Assembly: GCF_030272615.1 (NCBI RefSeq)
Contig: NC_081415.1
Coordinates: 630,331,240 to 630,395,239, forward strand
Reading direction: 5' to 3'
Source of the DNA: Cryptomeria japonica
Taxonomy: Eukaryota; Streptophyta; Pinopsida; Cupressales; Cupressaceae
DNA length: 64,000 nucleotides
The first letter of the stretch is position 1; every line of letters begins with the position of its first letter. This document shows, piece after piece, positions 1 through 12,236 of this stretch. The translations under genes were made by a program, and so were the position numbers. The notes under the pieces were generated by a model. That model ran no database searches, had not been told where the DNA came from, and saw only the letters and a program-made list of their open reading frames with translations.

Positions 1-2039
1 AGAAATGCACACTTAACATCCATCTGATAAACCTTGTAATTCTTATGAGTAGCATAAGCAATAAATAATCTCATAGCTTCAATCCTAGCTATCGATGCAA
101 AGGTTTCACCATAATCAATTCCTTCCTTCTAAGAATATCCTTTACAAACCAATCTAGCTTTATTCCTCACAACTTGTCCATCCTCATTCAATTTACTCCT
201 AAAAACCCATTTAGTTCCAATTACAATCTTATTTTTTAGGCTGAGGAACTAAAGTCCATGTATTATTTTTTTCTATCTGATCCAATTCTTCTTCCATATC
301 TTTCATCCAATAATCATCTTTACAAGCTTCAATTATTGATGTCGGTTCAACTTGAGAAATAAAACAAACCTCATCAGTTTCCAACCTTCTTCTTGACATC
401 ACTCCTTTGCTTTTGTCTCCAATGATCTGATCTTCAAAATGATTCAACCTTACATACCTAGGAGTCTTCTGATTTTATGTTCCTCTGTCTTGATCTTCAG
501 TCACTGTTGAATTTTCTGTTACTACCAGAGTAATTGGTTCAACATTTTGTTCTGGTGTAGGTGCTACCGGTTCAGTTATGATCATTTCCACTATCAGTTC
601 TCTCTCATAGGTTCTGATTTGATTTTTGTTCTGCTCATCCACTTTGACATTTGTTCTCTCCTAAACTATCTGTAATGTTTTGTTATAGCATCTATATGTT
701 TTTCTTTCATTAGAATAACCAATAAATATTTCTTCATCACATCTAGGATCAAACTTTTCAATGGAATCATCTCTTTTGATATATAATTTACTACCAAAGA
801 TTTTGAAATACTTAATTGTCAGTGTATGACCAAACCATAACTCATAAGGTGTCTTACTGGTATCTCCTTTGATATGAACTTTGATGAATGTGTATACCAT
901 CGTGCTTACAGCTTCTCTCTAGTAGATACGAGGCAGATTAGCTTCCATCGTCATAGTTCTAGCTGCATCCAAGATAGTTTTGTTCTTCCTTTCCACAACT
1001 CCATTCTACTGAGGTGTCTAGGGTGCAGACAACTATCTTTTTATCCCATTCTTCTCACAATAGCTGTTAAATTCACCGGATGTGAATTATCCACCCTAAT
1101 CTGACCTTAAATATTTAATCTTCAATCATGTCTCTATCTCAACTTTATCTTTAAAGATTTTGAACTTTTCAAATGCTTCAAACTTCTCCCTTAGAAAAGT
1201 AACCCACATCATTCTAGAATAATCATCAATGATTAGCATGAAATATCTATCACCCTAAAAACTTTTGATTCTAGTAGGACCACACAAATCAGTATGAATA
1301 AGATTAATAACATAATTAGATTTTTCTTGTATACTCTTAAAAGAACTTCTAACTTTCTTTCCCATTTGACATTCCTTACATACCAGATTATAGGGCTTTA
1401 CAATCTTAGGTATATCTCTAACTGCCTTAGTAGAGCTGATCTTCACAATGCAATCAAAACTCACATGACACAACCTCTTATGCAATAGCCAACTCTCATC
1501 AATTTGTGCAATCAAACATGTCTTCTTACCAGAGTTCAAATGAAAGATATTACCTTTAGTCTGTGTACCAGTTGCAATTTCCAATGTAGATCTGTTGATA
1601 ATCTTGCATTTTGCATCCTTGAACTATAATAAAAATCTCTTGTCCACCAATTGTCCTACACTCAAAAGATTATGCCTTAAACCTTCAACATAATAAACAT
1701 TATCATTTTTATGCTTACCATCCAATGATATTGTTCCTCTTCCCTTGATCATACATGCTTTTTCATCTCCAAATCTAACCAGACCACCATCAAATTCTTG
1801 CATACATAAGAACTTCCTTTTATCTCCAGTCATATGATGTGAACATCCACTATCAATTACCCATTCATCCTTGTCTTAAATTTTAGAAGCAAGGGCCTTA
1901 TCTTTAGGTACCAGATCATCTTCTTTGATAGCCAAAAATACCCATTCCTTTCCATTGTCGGATCCACTAGCTGAATCTTGTGCCGATTCATCATCAGAAT
2001 CAGTCACACCTTCCTCATCCACATAGTAGCATGATTTTT
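1..2039 (-). pseudogene. Copia pol (protease, integrase, start of RT), decayed
   Basis: In the same frame as gag: an aspartic protease with W-V-I-D-S-G near 1840-1860; the GAG-pre-integrase and zinc-finger block at 1255-1584 (H-x-R-L-C-H-V-S and C-K-E-C); the integrase core starting with H-T-D-L-C-G-P near 1285; the integrase C-terminal block with P-Y-E-L-W and F-G-S at 661-900; and the RT entry motif N-N-T-W-T-L-V-P at 229-300. Stops interrupt it about every 60-110 codons, including two in the conserved block around the second integrase aspartate (about 1070-1100), several at positions that are Gln in this family. The catalytic RT core is outside the window. Confidence 0.88.
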
Positions 2040-3024
2040 CTTTGTTTCTCCTATAATTATGCTTGTTTTCATAATCATGGTTAGGCCTAAAAGATCTTCT
2101 AGCTCTTTCTTCAAATCTTGAATTCCTTTTATGACATCTAGATGCAAAATAACCTATCTTATTACATGCAAAGCATTTAAAAGCTGATTTTATTTCATAC
2201 TTACTCCTTGTTGGTCCTTTAGGTATTCTTCTAGAAAATTAGGCTTACAATTGCTCAAGCTCTTCATCTTCTTTCTTCATATCCTCTAGTTCCTTCACAT
2301 ATAAAGCTTTCCAATCACTCTTGTCAGTAGATGATGTAGATGCATGAAAAGAAGGTTCAAATTTCACAGCACGAGAAGGTCCAAATTCCTCAAGCTCAAA
2401 AGCAAATAACTTCCCAACCAAGGTATCTCTATTAACAGAGGTGTTTGCCATAGTTCTCAACTCATTAATTGTAGTAGCCTTAATCTTATAAGTTGGTGGC
2501 AAAGCTCTCAGTACTTTAGAAACTATTTCATCTTCACTCAAAGATCCACCACAACATTGAATTCCCAAAACAATCTCATTAACTCTCTCCATAAAAGCAG
2601 TAATCTTTTCATCTTCTTCCATCTTCACATTTTCATACCTCACCCAATAACCATCAAGTTTAGCAATTTTAATAGTAGGGTCACCTTCATTCAAAGTCTC
2701 CAATTTGTCACATATAGCCTTTGCAATTGATTTTCCAGTTAGTCTCATTATTTGTTGATAAGAAAGTGCACACAAAAGGGCTTCTTTAACTCCACAATCA
2801 TTCTCAATCTCTTTATCCAGACCTACTGGAGTAGGATTTCTAGATGCCAGATTAAATGATGTAACACCATTCTTAGTGATCTCCCAAATTTCCTTTCCAA
2901 GACATTTCAGGTGAGTCTCCATCTGAATCTTCGATACCCTATAATTTGTTCCATCAAACCTAGGAATTTCTCTTTGGAAAACAATTGCAGATGTATTTGA
3001 TGAACTTGAACTGCTAGATGCCAT
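2040..3024 (-). pseudogene. Copia gag, decayed
   Basis: The ORF opens with a serine-rich start (M then A and a run of S) at 3024, although an in-frame ATG at 3042 also exists, and runs 265 codons to 2245. Its first two thirds match the copia gag capsid type: an R-F-D-G-T-N-Y motif near residue 30, helical blocks, and a conserved L-P-P-T-Y segment. A zinc knuckle follows after stops at 2134-2175, with spacing C-x2-C-x4-x-x4-C; the histidine position is tyrosine, so metal binding is probably lost. Gag would form the virus-like particle and bind the RNA. It shares its frame with pol downstream. Confidence 0.85.
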
Positions 3025-3065
3025 AGGATCTTCCTCAAGCAATTAAGCTTCTGCAGAGAGTACCA

Positions 3066-3080
3066 ATCTCTTATACCAAT
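3066..3080 (-). other. Primer-binding site of element A (initiator tRNA-Met type)
   Basis: The minus strand reads TGGTATAAGAG immediately after the LTR. The usual plant copia site is TGGTATCAGAG, so there is one mismatch. Its position fixes the LTR boundary and the orientation. Confidence 0.75.
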
Positions 3081-4334
3081 TGTTAGACAACTCAAATAAC
3101 CAGAGGACAACTAAGAGGGGGGGTGAATCAGTTGTCACTGAATTACAAAACTTTAAGCATTCAAAACCTTATTATCGGAACACATAAACTCAATACCAGA
3201 ATGTATAAACCAAATACTGGAATAACAAATATAGAAACTAAACATAATCATAAATCATAGAGCATTTACCATCCATCCATAACACATGACACCAAGATTC
3301 GTACGTGGAAAACTCAGTAAAGGGAAAAACCATGGTGGGAAGCCTACCCACAATCAGATAATACTTTTGCAGTAAGTATGTGATTACAATATGAGGGGGC
3401 TGCATATGTAGGAAGGCCAACAGCCTAAAATGCACTGATCATCACAAAAATGAGCCTCACTGACTACATAAACATTAGACTACAATCTAGAAAGAAGAGT
3501 GAACTGCAAGTATATCATCACCTATGCCTAAGTACAGTTCTGGTTAAGCTCAATACCGAAGGCCTTAAACCTCTCTTACAAACCCAATTCAATCACCTAT
3601 GATTGACCAAACCTTATTCATATGATTACAATAGTATTTGCACACAAATCATCACATAACCTTGACCTATGATCTACAAAGACATCTTACATCATATTTA
3701 TACCAACCTGGGACCTAAACAATTAGGTCGGCCACCAAAAAGATAATACAATAAGTTAATAACATAAATCTACAATCCAATGATCAACCAAGTTGGCTTA
3801 GGCTAAAAGAAATGTAAACCAATCCTTAAATCCCATTGGTAACGCATCAAGAACATCCTCCAACACATTACAGAAACCGTTCCATAATCTAGATAACATC
3901 GGACCCAAAATAGGTCACCATAAACCAAATCCAACACCACTGATTAACTAGAACACAGACAAGATAGCCAACAACATCCCGAAACCCATCTAGAAGTCGC
4001 ACCAATACCACTTATCATGTGCATCAAAAGATCTTCAACAAAGCTTTGCCTGTAAAACCTTTACCGGTGACCAAAAGGCTTACTAGAACAAATGATAGCT
4101 CCTAAGTCATCAAATCCCGAACCAACTGATCATGATGCACATCTAAATAGCATGAATGATAGATCCAAACCAATTCCACAAACCAAAGCATACCAGATCA
4201 TACAGGATCAATATCATAAACCAACCACTCTACTAGAACCAACCGGAAACTGGTAAACAACCAAAATAGTTGGTGTTGCCATCAATGACAAAACATCAAT
4301 GCAACACATAATCAATTCCCTCAAATTGCCAACA
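3081..4334 (-). repeat. 5' LTR of copia element A
   Basis: A 1,254-bp block with plus-strand ends TGTTAG and CCAACA, which gives the canonical 5'-TG...CA-3' on the minus strand. It is placed by the primer-binding site abutting its low-coordinate end and by the satellite at its high-coordinate end. It contains the G-run followed by TGAATCAG near 3114-3135 and a CCATGGTGGGA core near 3330 that recur in the other copia LTRs of this window. No second copy is inside the window to compare. Confidence 0.8.
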
Positions 4335-4813
4335 CTTATGTAATACATGCTAAGATGCTAAAAGGGGTCAAAAGATGTCCTAGGATGTATTAAGGGGTCA
4401 TCCATGTACTAGGGGGTATTTTGTACCGACTATGACTTTCAAAGAGGTCATATGGGGTCCCTGGGAGTCACACATGTGTTAGAACACATGTGTATCCCCT
4501 TAGGACCCCATACATGACCCCTTAGAACATCATATGACCCTATGTTTTCCTAAGGGATCATATGGGGTCCTAAAGGGTCACACATATGTTGGAAAATGTA
4601 TGTGTGGCCCCTTATGACCTCATATGACCCCTTAGGACACTATATGACCCTATGATGTTCGAAGCGATCATATGGGGTCCTAAGGGGTGTGTTGTACATA
4701 CTAGGACTTTAAAAGGGGTCATATAGGGTCCTAAAGGGTCACACATGTGTTGTCCCTTAGGACCCCATATGACCCCTTAAAACACCATATGACGACACCT
4801 AAGGGGTCATATA
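4335..4813. repeat. Palindromic satellite array, left fragment
   Basis: About three degenerate monomers built from the elementary motif GGTCATATGGGGTCCTAAGG in both orientations, with the spacer ending in CTTTAAAAGGGG. It is the left flank of the giant gypsy insertion at 4814, and the same array resumes at 33611. The first 60 bases (TACATGCTAAGATG and following) instead resemble the array edge near 36730-36780. Confidence 0.9.
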
Positions 4814-5781
4814 TGTAATACCCTAAAAATGGTCACGTAAACCATGGGCCCCTAATCTCGACTACGTCACCAAGGTCCTAACCAAAGGTAATTAAATCAA
4901 TCTTGAGCACATAATTAATTAATTCTCAGGCATCAATGTCACATGACAAGTAAATCATTCTATGTTAAATTTATTTAATTAATTAATCATTCCAAGTAAA
5001 TCATAGTAATTAATTATCCTATTTATTTAATTAAATATCCTAGCATATTTAATTAATAAATCAATTTGCCATTAAATCATTAAAAAAAAGAATTAATTTG
5101 GAAAAAAGAATTAAATTTGAGAAAAGAAATCAAAAAGGAATTAAATTGAAAAAACTTAGAAAAGCAATTAAATCAATTAAATATCAAAATTGAATAAAAA
5201 TATGAAATAAATCAGTTTTTCTGATTTTATCTTAAAATTAGTTCAATTTCCTTTAAAGCTGAGAAAAGCATCCAATCACATCAATTCACCTGGATTGTGC
5301 TTCCCCTTGGAGAATCTCTACCTCTCGTCATTGATCGATCTTGACCATTGGTGTCTCTCTAAATTTTGTATAGATTCGGGCTCTCATCTCTCATTCAAAA
5401 AAACATGGAGATTTATTGTTATTATGTTGTTTTTGCTCTAGCTCTATTGAGATTTTTGTGCATTGAGAATATTGCATATTTGTTAAATAATCTAGCTTAA
5501 ATATTCATTCATAACTTAATCATGTTAGCTTAATCTTTCCTCTTTTTAGCCCAATTTCATACTCATATAGATTAAATCCTTCGTTTAGGTGTTGTCTAGT
5601 CACTGGTGTTGTATAAAGAAATCTGAGAGCAAAAGTAAACTCACATCTACTAGAAGGCAATAGGTCGCTTTGTAATGGTTTTATTATTCATTGATTATTG
5701 ATTTACTAACCATGTATCTAGTGACTTAATTGAAGTGTTGTGTATTCAGATACAGATATAGGTCCGCTTTTCACACACACA
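4814..5781 (+). repeat. 5' LTR of gypsy element B
   Basis: Starts TGTAATACCCTAAAAATGG and ends in a CACACACA run. It matches 32604-33610 along its length, with small indels. The end is set by the primer-binding site five bases downstream. The interior is very AT-rich (poly-ATTAA blocks near 4910-5060). Confidence 0.9.
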
Positions 5782-5785
5782 TTTT

Positions 5786-5803
5786 TGGCGCCCACTATGG
5801 GGC
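5786..5803 (+). other. Primer-binding site of gypsy element B
   Basis: TGGCGCCCACTATGGGGC begins five bases after the LTR. TGGCGCC starts are typical of plant Tat/Athila-type gypsy elements; the exact primer tRNA is not identified here. Confidence 0.8.
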
Positions 5804-7823
5804 CATAGAGATTCAAATTTTTTTGGCCTTGCAAAAAAAAAAAATCAGGTTTAGTCTGTACAGTCTCTGCAAAAGGTCGTACGAGTTTTTGCACATTACA
5901 GGATGAGTTTTGAGAATACTCGTTCTGCTCTGTAGGAATCATCATACAAGTATCTTCTTGTGTCATTTTATTCTTTGTGTACTCGTTCAGTTTGGTGAGA
6001 ATACTCGTTCTGCTCTGTGAGAATTGTCGTACGGATTTCTACTTTTCTCGTTTTATAAACAGTATAATTTTTGGGTTTTTCTTGATTTGGCTTTGGATTT
6101 TAATGACACTAACCCTAAATTGTCTTTTGTCTGCCTGCGATTTTTACAACCTAACTGATTTTCTATAGAATGCTTGTCAAAGAATTTATCAAATCAAACT
6201 TACACCATGTCAAAGAATCGAAAACAATATGACTACTGATGTGTGGTTTTGCAGGTTGCCTAAGGAGAATCAACTAAATATTGTGTATTCTTTAATTCAT
6301 TTTTAGGCACTTAAATTACTATGTGGTAAATGAACAAATCTGTCTTTTTTGTTTGAAGAAAATTATAAGAGGTAGGAGAGTATGCTCTTGTCTGCATAGA
6401 TAATCAGAAATCCAGACCCTTGAATCTTTTTCCAAGTTTGAGATTTGTGTACCTTTTAGCGGGCCTGTCACAGTGGGAAAAAGTAATCACCCTGTGAGAA
6501 CGAACCAAGTGAGTATAGCTAAACCCAAGAATTTTGACTCACTATAATAAATATGCCTTTCGGGATTAAAGTCTCGGAGGGCGAGATTATTTGAGTTTTC
6601 TCTTTTGAAATCTCTCATATCGGGCATTTTGTAGGGCCTTGTGGTCTCAATCACTCTTGTGTGACTACAACTTGTTTTGATACCTTGTCGGGCTATAGGC
6701 CTCAATCACGCATGCGCAAATTCAAGGGATAATTTCGAACGAAAATCTTTACTAAGAACTTTAAGATAGAAGCTACTCGGTTCACCTCTGAAAGGGGGAT
6801 AATATTTGTGCAAGAGAGATAATAACTCTCCCAAGACACTTGCCATATCGTGCCCCCATTAACATTTGGAGTCGGCTAATACGGCATTGAGAATCCATTG
6901 TGTGAGACTCACCGACTGTATTCTGATTAGCTATTGGGTGTGTACCTAAGTTTGCAAGCAAAGGTTTTCTTTCTTAGCCAACTTCCTTAGGGTTAGCATA
7001 ATGTGCTTGGAACACTTTTCATCTTGAGTGTTTGCTATGTATTCATCCTAAAAGCGGAAATTGAAAAAGAAAAAAAGAAAAAAATGGAAAAGCTCAATCG
7101 GTGGCCAAAAACTCGGTTTCCTTGTCAAAAATTTATCCCTGGTCAAAATTGTTATACGCGCTTCCTAGTTCATTGTTTGAGTCATCTAAATTGTCATATG
7201 AGTTACCTACATTGTCGTCTGAGTCATCTACTTTCTCATTCTGTCTTCTCAAAACTATCAATCTGGGTTCCCAAACTATCATCTAGTTAGTGGAAAATTG
7301 TCATACGAGTCAGTAGCAGTTTGTCGTCTGGTTGAGCGTAAATTGTTGTCTGAGTAAAGGTAGAAAATCATACGAGTGACTGTCTATGTCATCTAGTGAG
7401 TATTAAATTATCATCCAAGTTGAATAAAATTATCATCTAATCCTTTGATCTGTCAGTCCAGGAATCTGCCAGTTTGCAACAAGTTTAAATCTGGTCTTTC
7501 TCAATCTTGAAGCATAAACAGTCTTGATAGTGCACCCTTGGCGATGTGTTGCATGATTTTGTCGATCATCTCCCAGCTAGTTCAATCAATCTCTTATCAA
7601 ACTTAACCAACCTAGGTTGCTTAGATCATGTCTTATATAGGACAAATCATTCCTGAAAACAGGCTGAGTCTTAGTCACCTCTCTCAATCACTACGTTAAA
7701 TGCATAACTATCTTTGATTTGATCTTGACATCTATATTGCATCTACGCTCCCGGTCATGCCGATTATAAATGCTTGTTCAAACTAGGAGCTCTTCTAAGA
7801 ACAAGAACAAGAAAAAGGAAGAG
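5804..7823 (+). other. Long untranslated leader of gypsy element B with short repeats
   Basis: About 2 kb between the primer-binding site and gag with no convincing ORF. It holds a 22-base direct repeat (5912-5933 and 5997-6018, beginning GAGAATACTCG) and, at about 7150-7450, many degenerate copies of a TTGTCGTCTGAGT-like word. Long leaders are usual in Tat elements, where RNA packaging and translation signals would lie. No function is shown by the sequence. Confidence 0.7.
7150..7450 (+). repeat. Degenerate short repeats in gypsy leader
   Basis: The words TTGTCATATGAGT, TTGTCGTCTGAGT and AATCATACGAGT recur at irregular spacing of roughly 20-40 bases, about ten times. Similar CGTACGAGT words occur earlier near 5876 and 6010. 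They are imperfect and not in strict tandem. Confidence 0.6.
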
Positions 7824-9705
7824 ATGGTAACATTGCAAACTAATCCATTTTTCCAAGAACAACCAATTTTTGATGAACCTTTTGAATAACAAACCTCAAA
7901 CAAACCACCTTTGGATCAATCCTTATCTTCCAATATATCTAAAGGAAGACAAGAAAAAGAGGTTGGTAAACATAAATCTTGTGATGACCTTAGCATCTAG
8001 GCTAATGAGAGTGATTCCTCTTCCAGTGATTCTAAAGTTTCTAAACCCAGAGAAGATCTATAGTAAAATTTCAAAATGACAAAGACTTCAAAAAGATGAT
8101 GAAGATTATCATGGCCCAAGAAAAAGAAGAATACTTTCTAGAATTGGCCAAACAAGGAGCTAAACTCCCCCCTAATTATAATGTTGAAAGTCTTATCAAT
8201 AAAGAAGATGATACTCCACTAGCATTGGTGACAAAACAATTACAAGAACTACAAACTAAGATTAAAGAAATTAAAGACAAAGACAAATCTCCTATGAAAT
8301 ATTCCTTGGATACAATTCGCCCGTTTCCATTCGACAAGAGTCTTTACATGCCCCTGTTTCCTTCCAGAACAAAAATTCCTAAGTTTGATAAATATGATGG
8401 AAACTCGGATTCCCAAGACCATGTCCAATAATTTTGTGCTCCATGTATGGAGTCATGCATGAACAAACTTATCTCATGCGCCTCTTTCCAAGAAGTTTAC
8501 GATGACAAGCTATGGAATGGTTTTCAAGCCTACCTATGGGAATTAAATCTTTTAAAGAACTGGTTGAATTGTTTCTACAACAATACTCCTATAACATTTG
8601 TCATCCGATCACAATGATCGATCTTTGTAATACCAAACAGAAGATAAGAGAACCTTTTCTCACTTTCCTTCAGCATTGGAGAAAGAGGTTCTCTAGATAT
8701 TCACGACCCATTTCTGATTCTAAGAAGATGGACATCTTCGTCAATAATCTGATTCCTGAGTTAAAATATAATATCCAAATGCAAGTATACCCTTCATTCA
8801 AGAAGATGGTGGATATTTCTCTCAAAATGGAAGATGTGCTTGTAAGGAAAGGAGATATATCACTTGATAAAGAAACACATCAAGGCTCTAGTTCAAAAGA
8901 GAAGAACAAATACTGGAAATATGAAAAAGATAATAACAAGAATGTTGTTAATGACAGAGTGGTTGATAATGTCAAACCAAAATCAAAACCTGTGGTATTC
9001 ACTCTGACTAGTGGAACACAAGCCCTCAAAGTAGTTGAAAGCGCTACATAAAACCCACCTAAGAAATTAAAAGAGTGGTTTAAAGAGAAGCCTTGGGTTT
9101 CAAAACCTAAGCATGATTTTACTCCCCTGGGAGAATCCTATGAGTCTTCTTTTAAGACTCTATTAGCAAACAAACTAATCACATTTCCTAAAAACTCCAA
9201 GCCATATGATCTCGAGGTCAAACCCAAATGGTGGATGGAAAATGAGTACTATGAATATCATCGAAATAAGGGTCATACAAAAAATAACTGTATGAAACTC
9301 AAACATGAGATTCAAGACCTCTTCAATGCTAGCAAAATTTTTGTTGGAAATCATGCAACCATAGTTGATCACAAATATTTCAAAGATCCCTTACATTCTT
9401 ATGAGCAGGGCAATTCCTCAAAATTTGAGGGAGGTGCCAAAGTCAATTACACCTATGCCAACAATGATAATGTGATCAACATGCTTGAATCTTCCCTATC
9501 TAAATATTGCAATGTGATCATAGTCAAAGATAAGAAAAATAAAATGCAAACTGCAAATGTCATAACTCGCACTCAAAAAAAGGTTACTCTCATAGGAGCT
9601 AGCTCTTCCTCTCCTAATCAAACATCATCAAATCCATTGACAGCGTCAAACCTACCAACTTCTTCAAAAAAACAACTAGATACGATCATGGATAAATCTA
9701 AATAG
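7824..9705 (+). pseudogene. Gypsy (Tat) gag, decayed
   Basis: A plausible start is the ATG at 7824, but stops follow within 20 codons. The clear part is 8096-9051: a charged N-terminal stretch, then the retrotransposon gag capsid domain (about 8300-8860) with the W-F-S-S-L and F-x-x-Q-Y-S-Y-N blocks, broken by a stop and frameshift near 8430-8510. A second ORF at 9235-9705 carries the C-terminal H-R-N-K-G-H-T-K-N-N-C motif, the Tat-type zinc-binding site, whose first Cys is replaced by Tyr. The region 9052-9234 reads through in the expected frame after one stop. The tail is Ser/Thr/Pro-rich. Confidence 0.88.
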
Positions 9706-9989
9706 CTAGCTTCATCATCTTCTTCTGGTTACAACATTGTTGAACAATTAAAAGGAAATATCTCTCAAATCTCCATTCTTGGACTACTTAAAATCTCTTC
9801 TACTCATAAAGAGATTCTGGACAAAGCTTTTCTCGCTACTAACGTCCCTAAAGACTTATATTTGGGTCAGTTTCAATCTATGGTGGGTCACTTAAATTCA
9901 CCTCAATACATGTCCTTCTCTGAAGAATATGGCAATTCACTGAATCATCCGCATAACTAGCCATTGCACATTGAACCTATGATCCATAA

Positions 9990-10362
9990 GCATTAATTTA
10001 AGCATGTTTTGATAGATGGAGGTGGTGGGTTGAATATTTGTACCTACAATTTACTAATTCAGTTGGGATTTTCTAATAATGTCATTGATCCAACAAAGAA
10101 AATCACAATCAAAGCTTATGATGAAGAAGAAAGAACCTCTAAAGGTCTGGTACTATTACCAATTAGGGTGGACCTATAGAAAGAGATGTTATTTGTCAGG
10201 TGCTTGATCTTCCTCTCTCCTACAACATCTTGTTGAGAAGACCATGGATTCACAAAATGCAAGCAGTGCCATCTACTTACCATCAGTGCTTGAAATTTCC
10301 CTACAATGGAGTTGAAGTCAGTGTTCCTATTGATACAATCTACACCTATAATTCTTTAAAAT
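9990..10362 (+). pseudogene. Gypsy (Tat) aspartic protease, decayed
   Basis: The active-site block L-I-D-G-G-G-G-L-N-I lies near 10010-10040; D-G-G in place of D-T/S-G is common in Tat proteases. About 60 codons later, after a stop and a frameshift near 10180-10190, the second conserved block L-S-Y-N-I-L-L-x-R-P-W-I-H appears, followed by the family H-Q-C-L-K-F segment near 10290. The enzyme would mature the gag-pol polyprotein. It lies between gag and the RT linker as expected, just upstream of the solo LTR at 10649. Confidence 0.85.
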
Positions 10363-10648
10363 AGTGTGTTGATACCCTTGTTCCTCATAATAGAGCAGCC
10401 TTTGCAGTTGAAAGTTCAGAAACTTTGATGAAAGACTTAGAAAATAAATTGAAAATCATAGGTAATGGCATGGATGGATACAAGATAGAACGTGTACTCT
10501 CATTGATGTCTCTTCCACCATCACCAAGACCATCTGGAAAACCATCAAAGGCTATGAAGCCACAAAATTCAAATACAAATGTTATCTATGATGGTATTTT
10601 TATGTAGTCCTCTACTTCCCTTGCAAATGAAATAGAAGAGGCAGTTGT

Positions 10649-12231
10649 TGTTGGCATTATGTGAACCGGCATGAAGACATAATGACATTGTATGTTGTCA
10701 TTGATGTCAATATGTGTTATGAAGAGAACCGGCATATGTGATAGGTGAAAAGAGAGAGGAACTGGCATATGTATGAACCGGTTTATATCCCAAAGTGAAG
10801 CGGCATATTTGTTCAAGATAAACCGGCATGTAGTTATGGGAACCGGCACATGGAAGCATTGTATGACTACTGGTTGGTAGGTAGCTTCCACTTCAAGGTT
10901 TCCAGTTGGAGCACCTCAAGTGACTCAATCGGTGATCTTCATGTGTTGAGTTAGCAGTATGATGGAGGATAGATCATGTTGCCACGTAAGCTTTGTGCGC
11001 GTGAAGGATCTTGCATGAAGAAGACTATTCCTATCTACCTCGGGAATGTGTGAAGTTTGTCAAACGGTGATAATGCATGATGGGTTATCAGCCACCATGA
11101 AATTGGTGGATAATGGATGATGGAGAATGTCTTGAGATCGATTCAAGATTGTTGCATTTAATGTAGTATGATTCAATGGTCAGGATCCAACCGTTTGAAT
11201 TGCTTAACCTAACAGGTTTAGGGTTTAGGGTTTTTGCTACTGACCTGTATGTTTCCTATAAGGTCGATGTTGTGTTTCTTTCTGAGGTTGTTGGAAAAAG
11301 TTGTGTGTGTATCCAAGGGAAGTGATACGTGATTCTTGCTAGACCAAAGGAGAGAAGAGATACCTGCAAAGTGAATGTGCAGAAGGTGAAGAGGAGCCAA
11401 AATGGATATGCATTAGCATTGAGTGCTATTAACAGATCATTGTAATTCCTGTTGATCTCTAACCACTTCAATAGTTGTAAAATCCCCTAACAGGGTAGCC
11501 TTAACCGGCTTGATTCAAAATCCCTTAACCGGGTGGTCTTAACAGGCTTGATTCAAATCCCTTAACCAGGTAACTCGAGGTTAATGAGATCTGAGAAGCT
11601 ATAGAGCTTAGAAGATCCTTTCAGCTATTGAGTTCTTGAAATCCTCTAACAAGGTGACCCTACCAAGTTTAACCCTTAACCGGGTGATCCCTAACAGGAT
11701 CGGTTCCTAGCAGAACCTATTGTAATGTCTTTAACCGGACAAGGCTCCTAACAGAGCAGACTTCTAAAGAGTTCAAAAAGCAGCTTGTGGGTATTCATCC
11801 CCACCATGGTTTTTCCCAATTGGGTTTCCACATGAAAAATATGTGTGTCATGTAAAATGCTTTTGTCTTGTGATGCTTTGTTTTACCTGATAAGCATATG
11901 AAGGTTCTATGTTTTATGCCTGTCTATAAAACATATTGAACTCACTATTGTGAAGATTTTATGATCAAGTTTACCTATTTATGCATGAGAATATAATGAT
12001 ACTGTAGTATTGAGCTAAGAGGGAAGCTTATTGAGTGACTGGTTCATGACTGATTGAGCTATACTGGATGTTACCGGTTGCACTCTATTTTACCAGTATC
12101 CCTATTTGTCAGTCATTTGGAGTATTTGTTGTCAAACCGGTTTTGGACTGTATTTGTGTTTGTACTGATTCACCCCCCCCCCCCCCTTCTCAGTACTGGT
12201 TTGGTACTAGTGGTTCATCATTGAGTTAACA
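10649..12231 (+). repeat. Solo LTR (copia type, 1.58 kb) inside gypsy B
   Basis: Starts TGTTGGCATTATG, ends GAGTTAACA, and is flanked by perfect 5-bp duplications GTTGT (10644-10648 and 12232-12236). No internal coding region remains, so it is a solo LTR, the usual product of LTR-LTR recombination. Near its 3' end is TGATTCA followed by a long C-run (about 12165-12190), the same module as in the other copia LTRs here. It contains many AACCGG-type words and a short double TTTAGGG at 11217-11230. Confidence 0.9.
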
Positions 12232-12236
12232 GTTGT

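Larger units (their letters stand above)
1..4334 (-). mobile_element. Ty1/copia retrotransposon A (5' LTR, gag, most of pol; cut by window start)
   Basis: Reading the minus strand from 4334 downwards gives a 5' LTR, a primer-binding site like initiator tRNA-Met, gag, protease, integrase and the start of reverse transcriptase, which runs off the window at base 1. This domain order (integrase before RT) is that of Ty1/copia. All recognisable coding blocks lie in a single frame broken by stops, so the copy is decayed mainly by point mutation. The LTR ends directly against the satellite array at 4335, so the element inserted into that array. The second LTR and the matching target-site duplication lie outside the window. 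Confidence 0.9.

Noticed and set aside
1..3024. TAA/TAG at Gln positions could suggest a ciliate-like code reassigning stops to Gln
   Set aside because: Stops also replace Glu, Trp and other residues, frameshifts are common, and catalytic residues are lost. Methylation-driven decay explains it better.
11217..11235. TTTAGGG repeat as interstitial telomere
   Set aside because: Only about two units inside a solo LTR; too short to mean telomeric origin. At most a telo-box-like motif.
12165..12190. Long C-run as an assembly or sequencing artefact
   Set aside because: Homologous C or G runs sit at the same place in nine other LTRs, so the tract is real, although its exact length may be uncertain.
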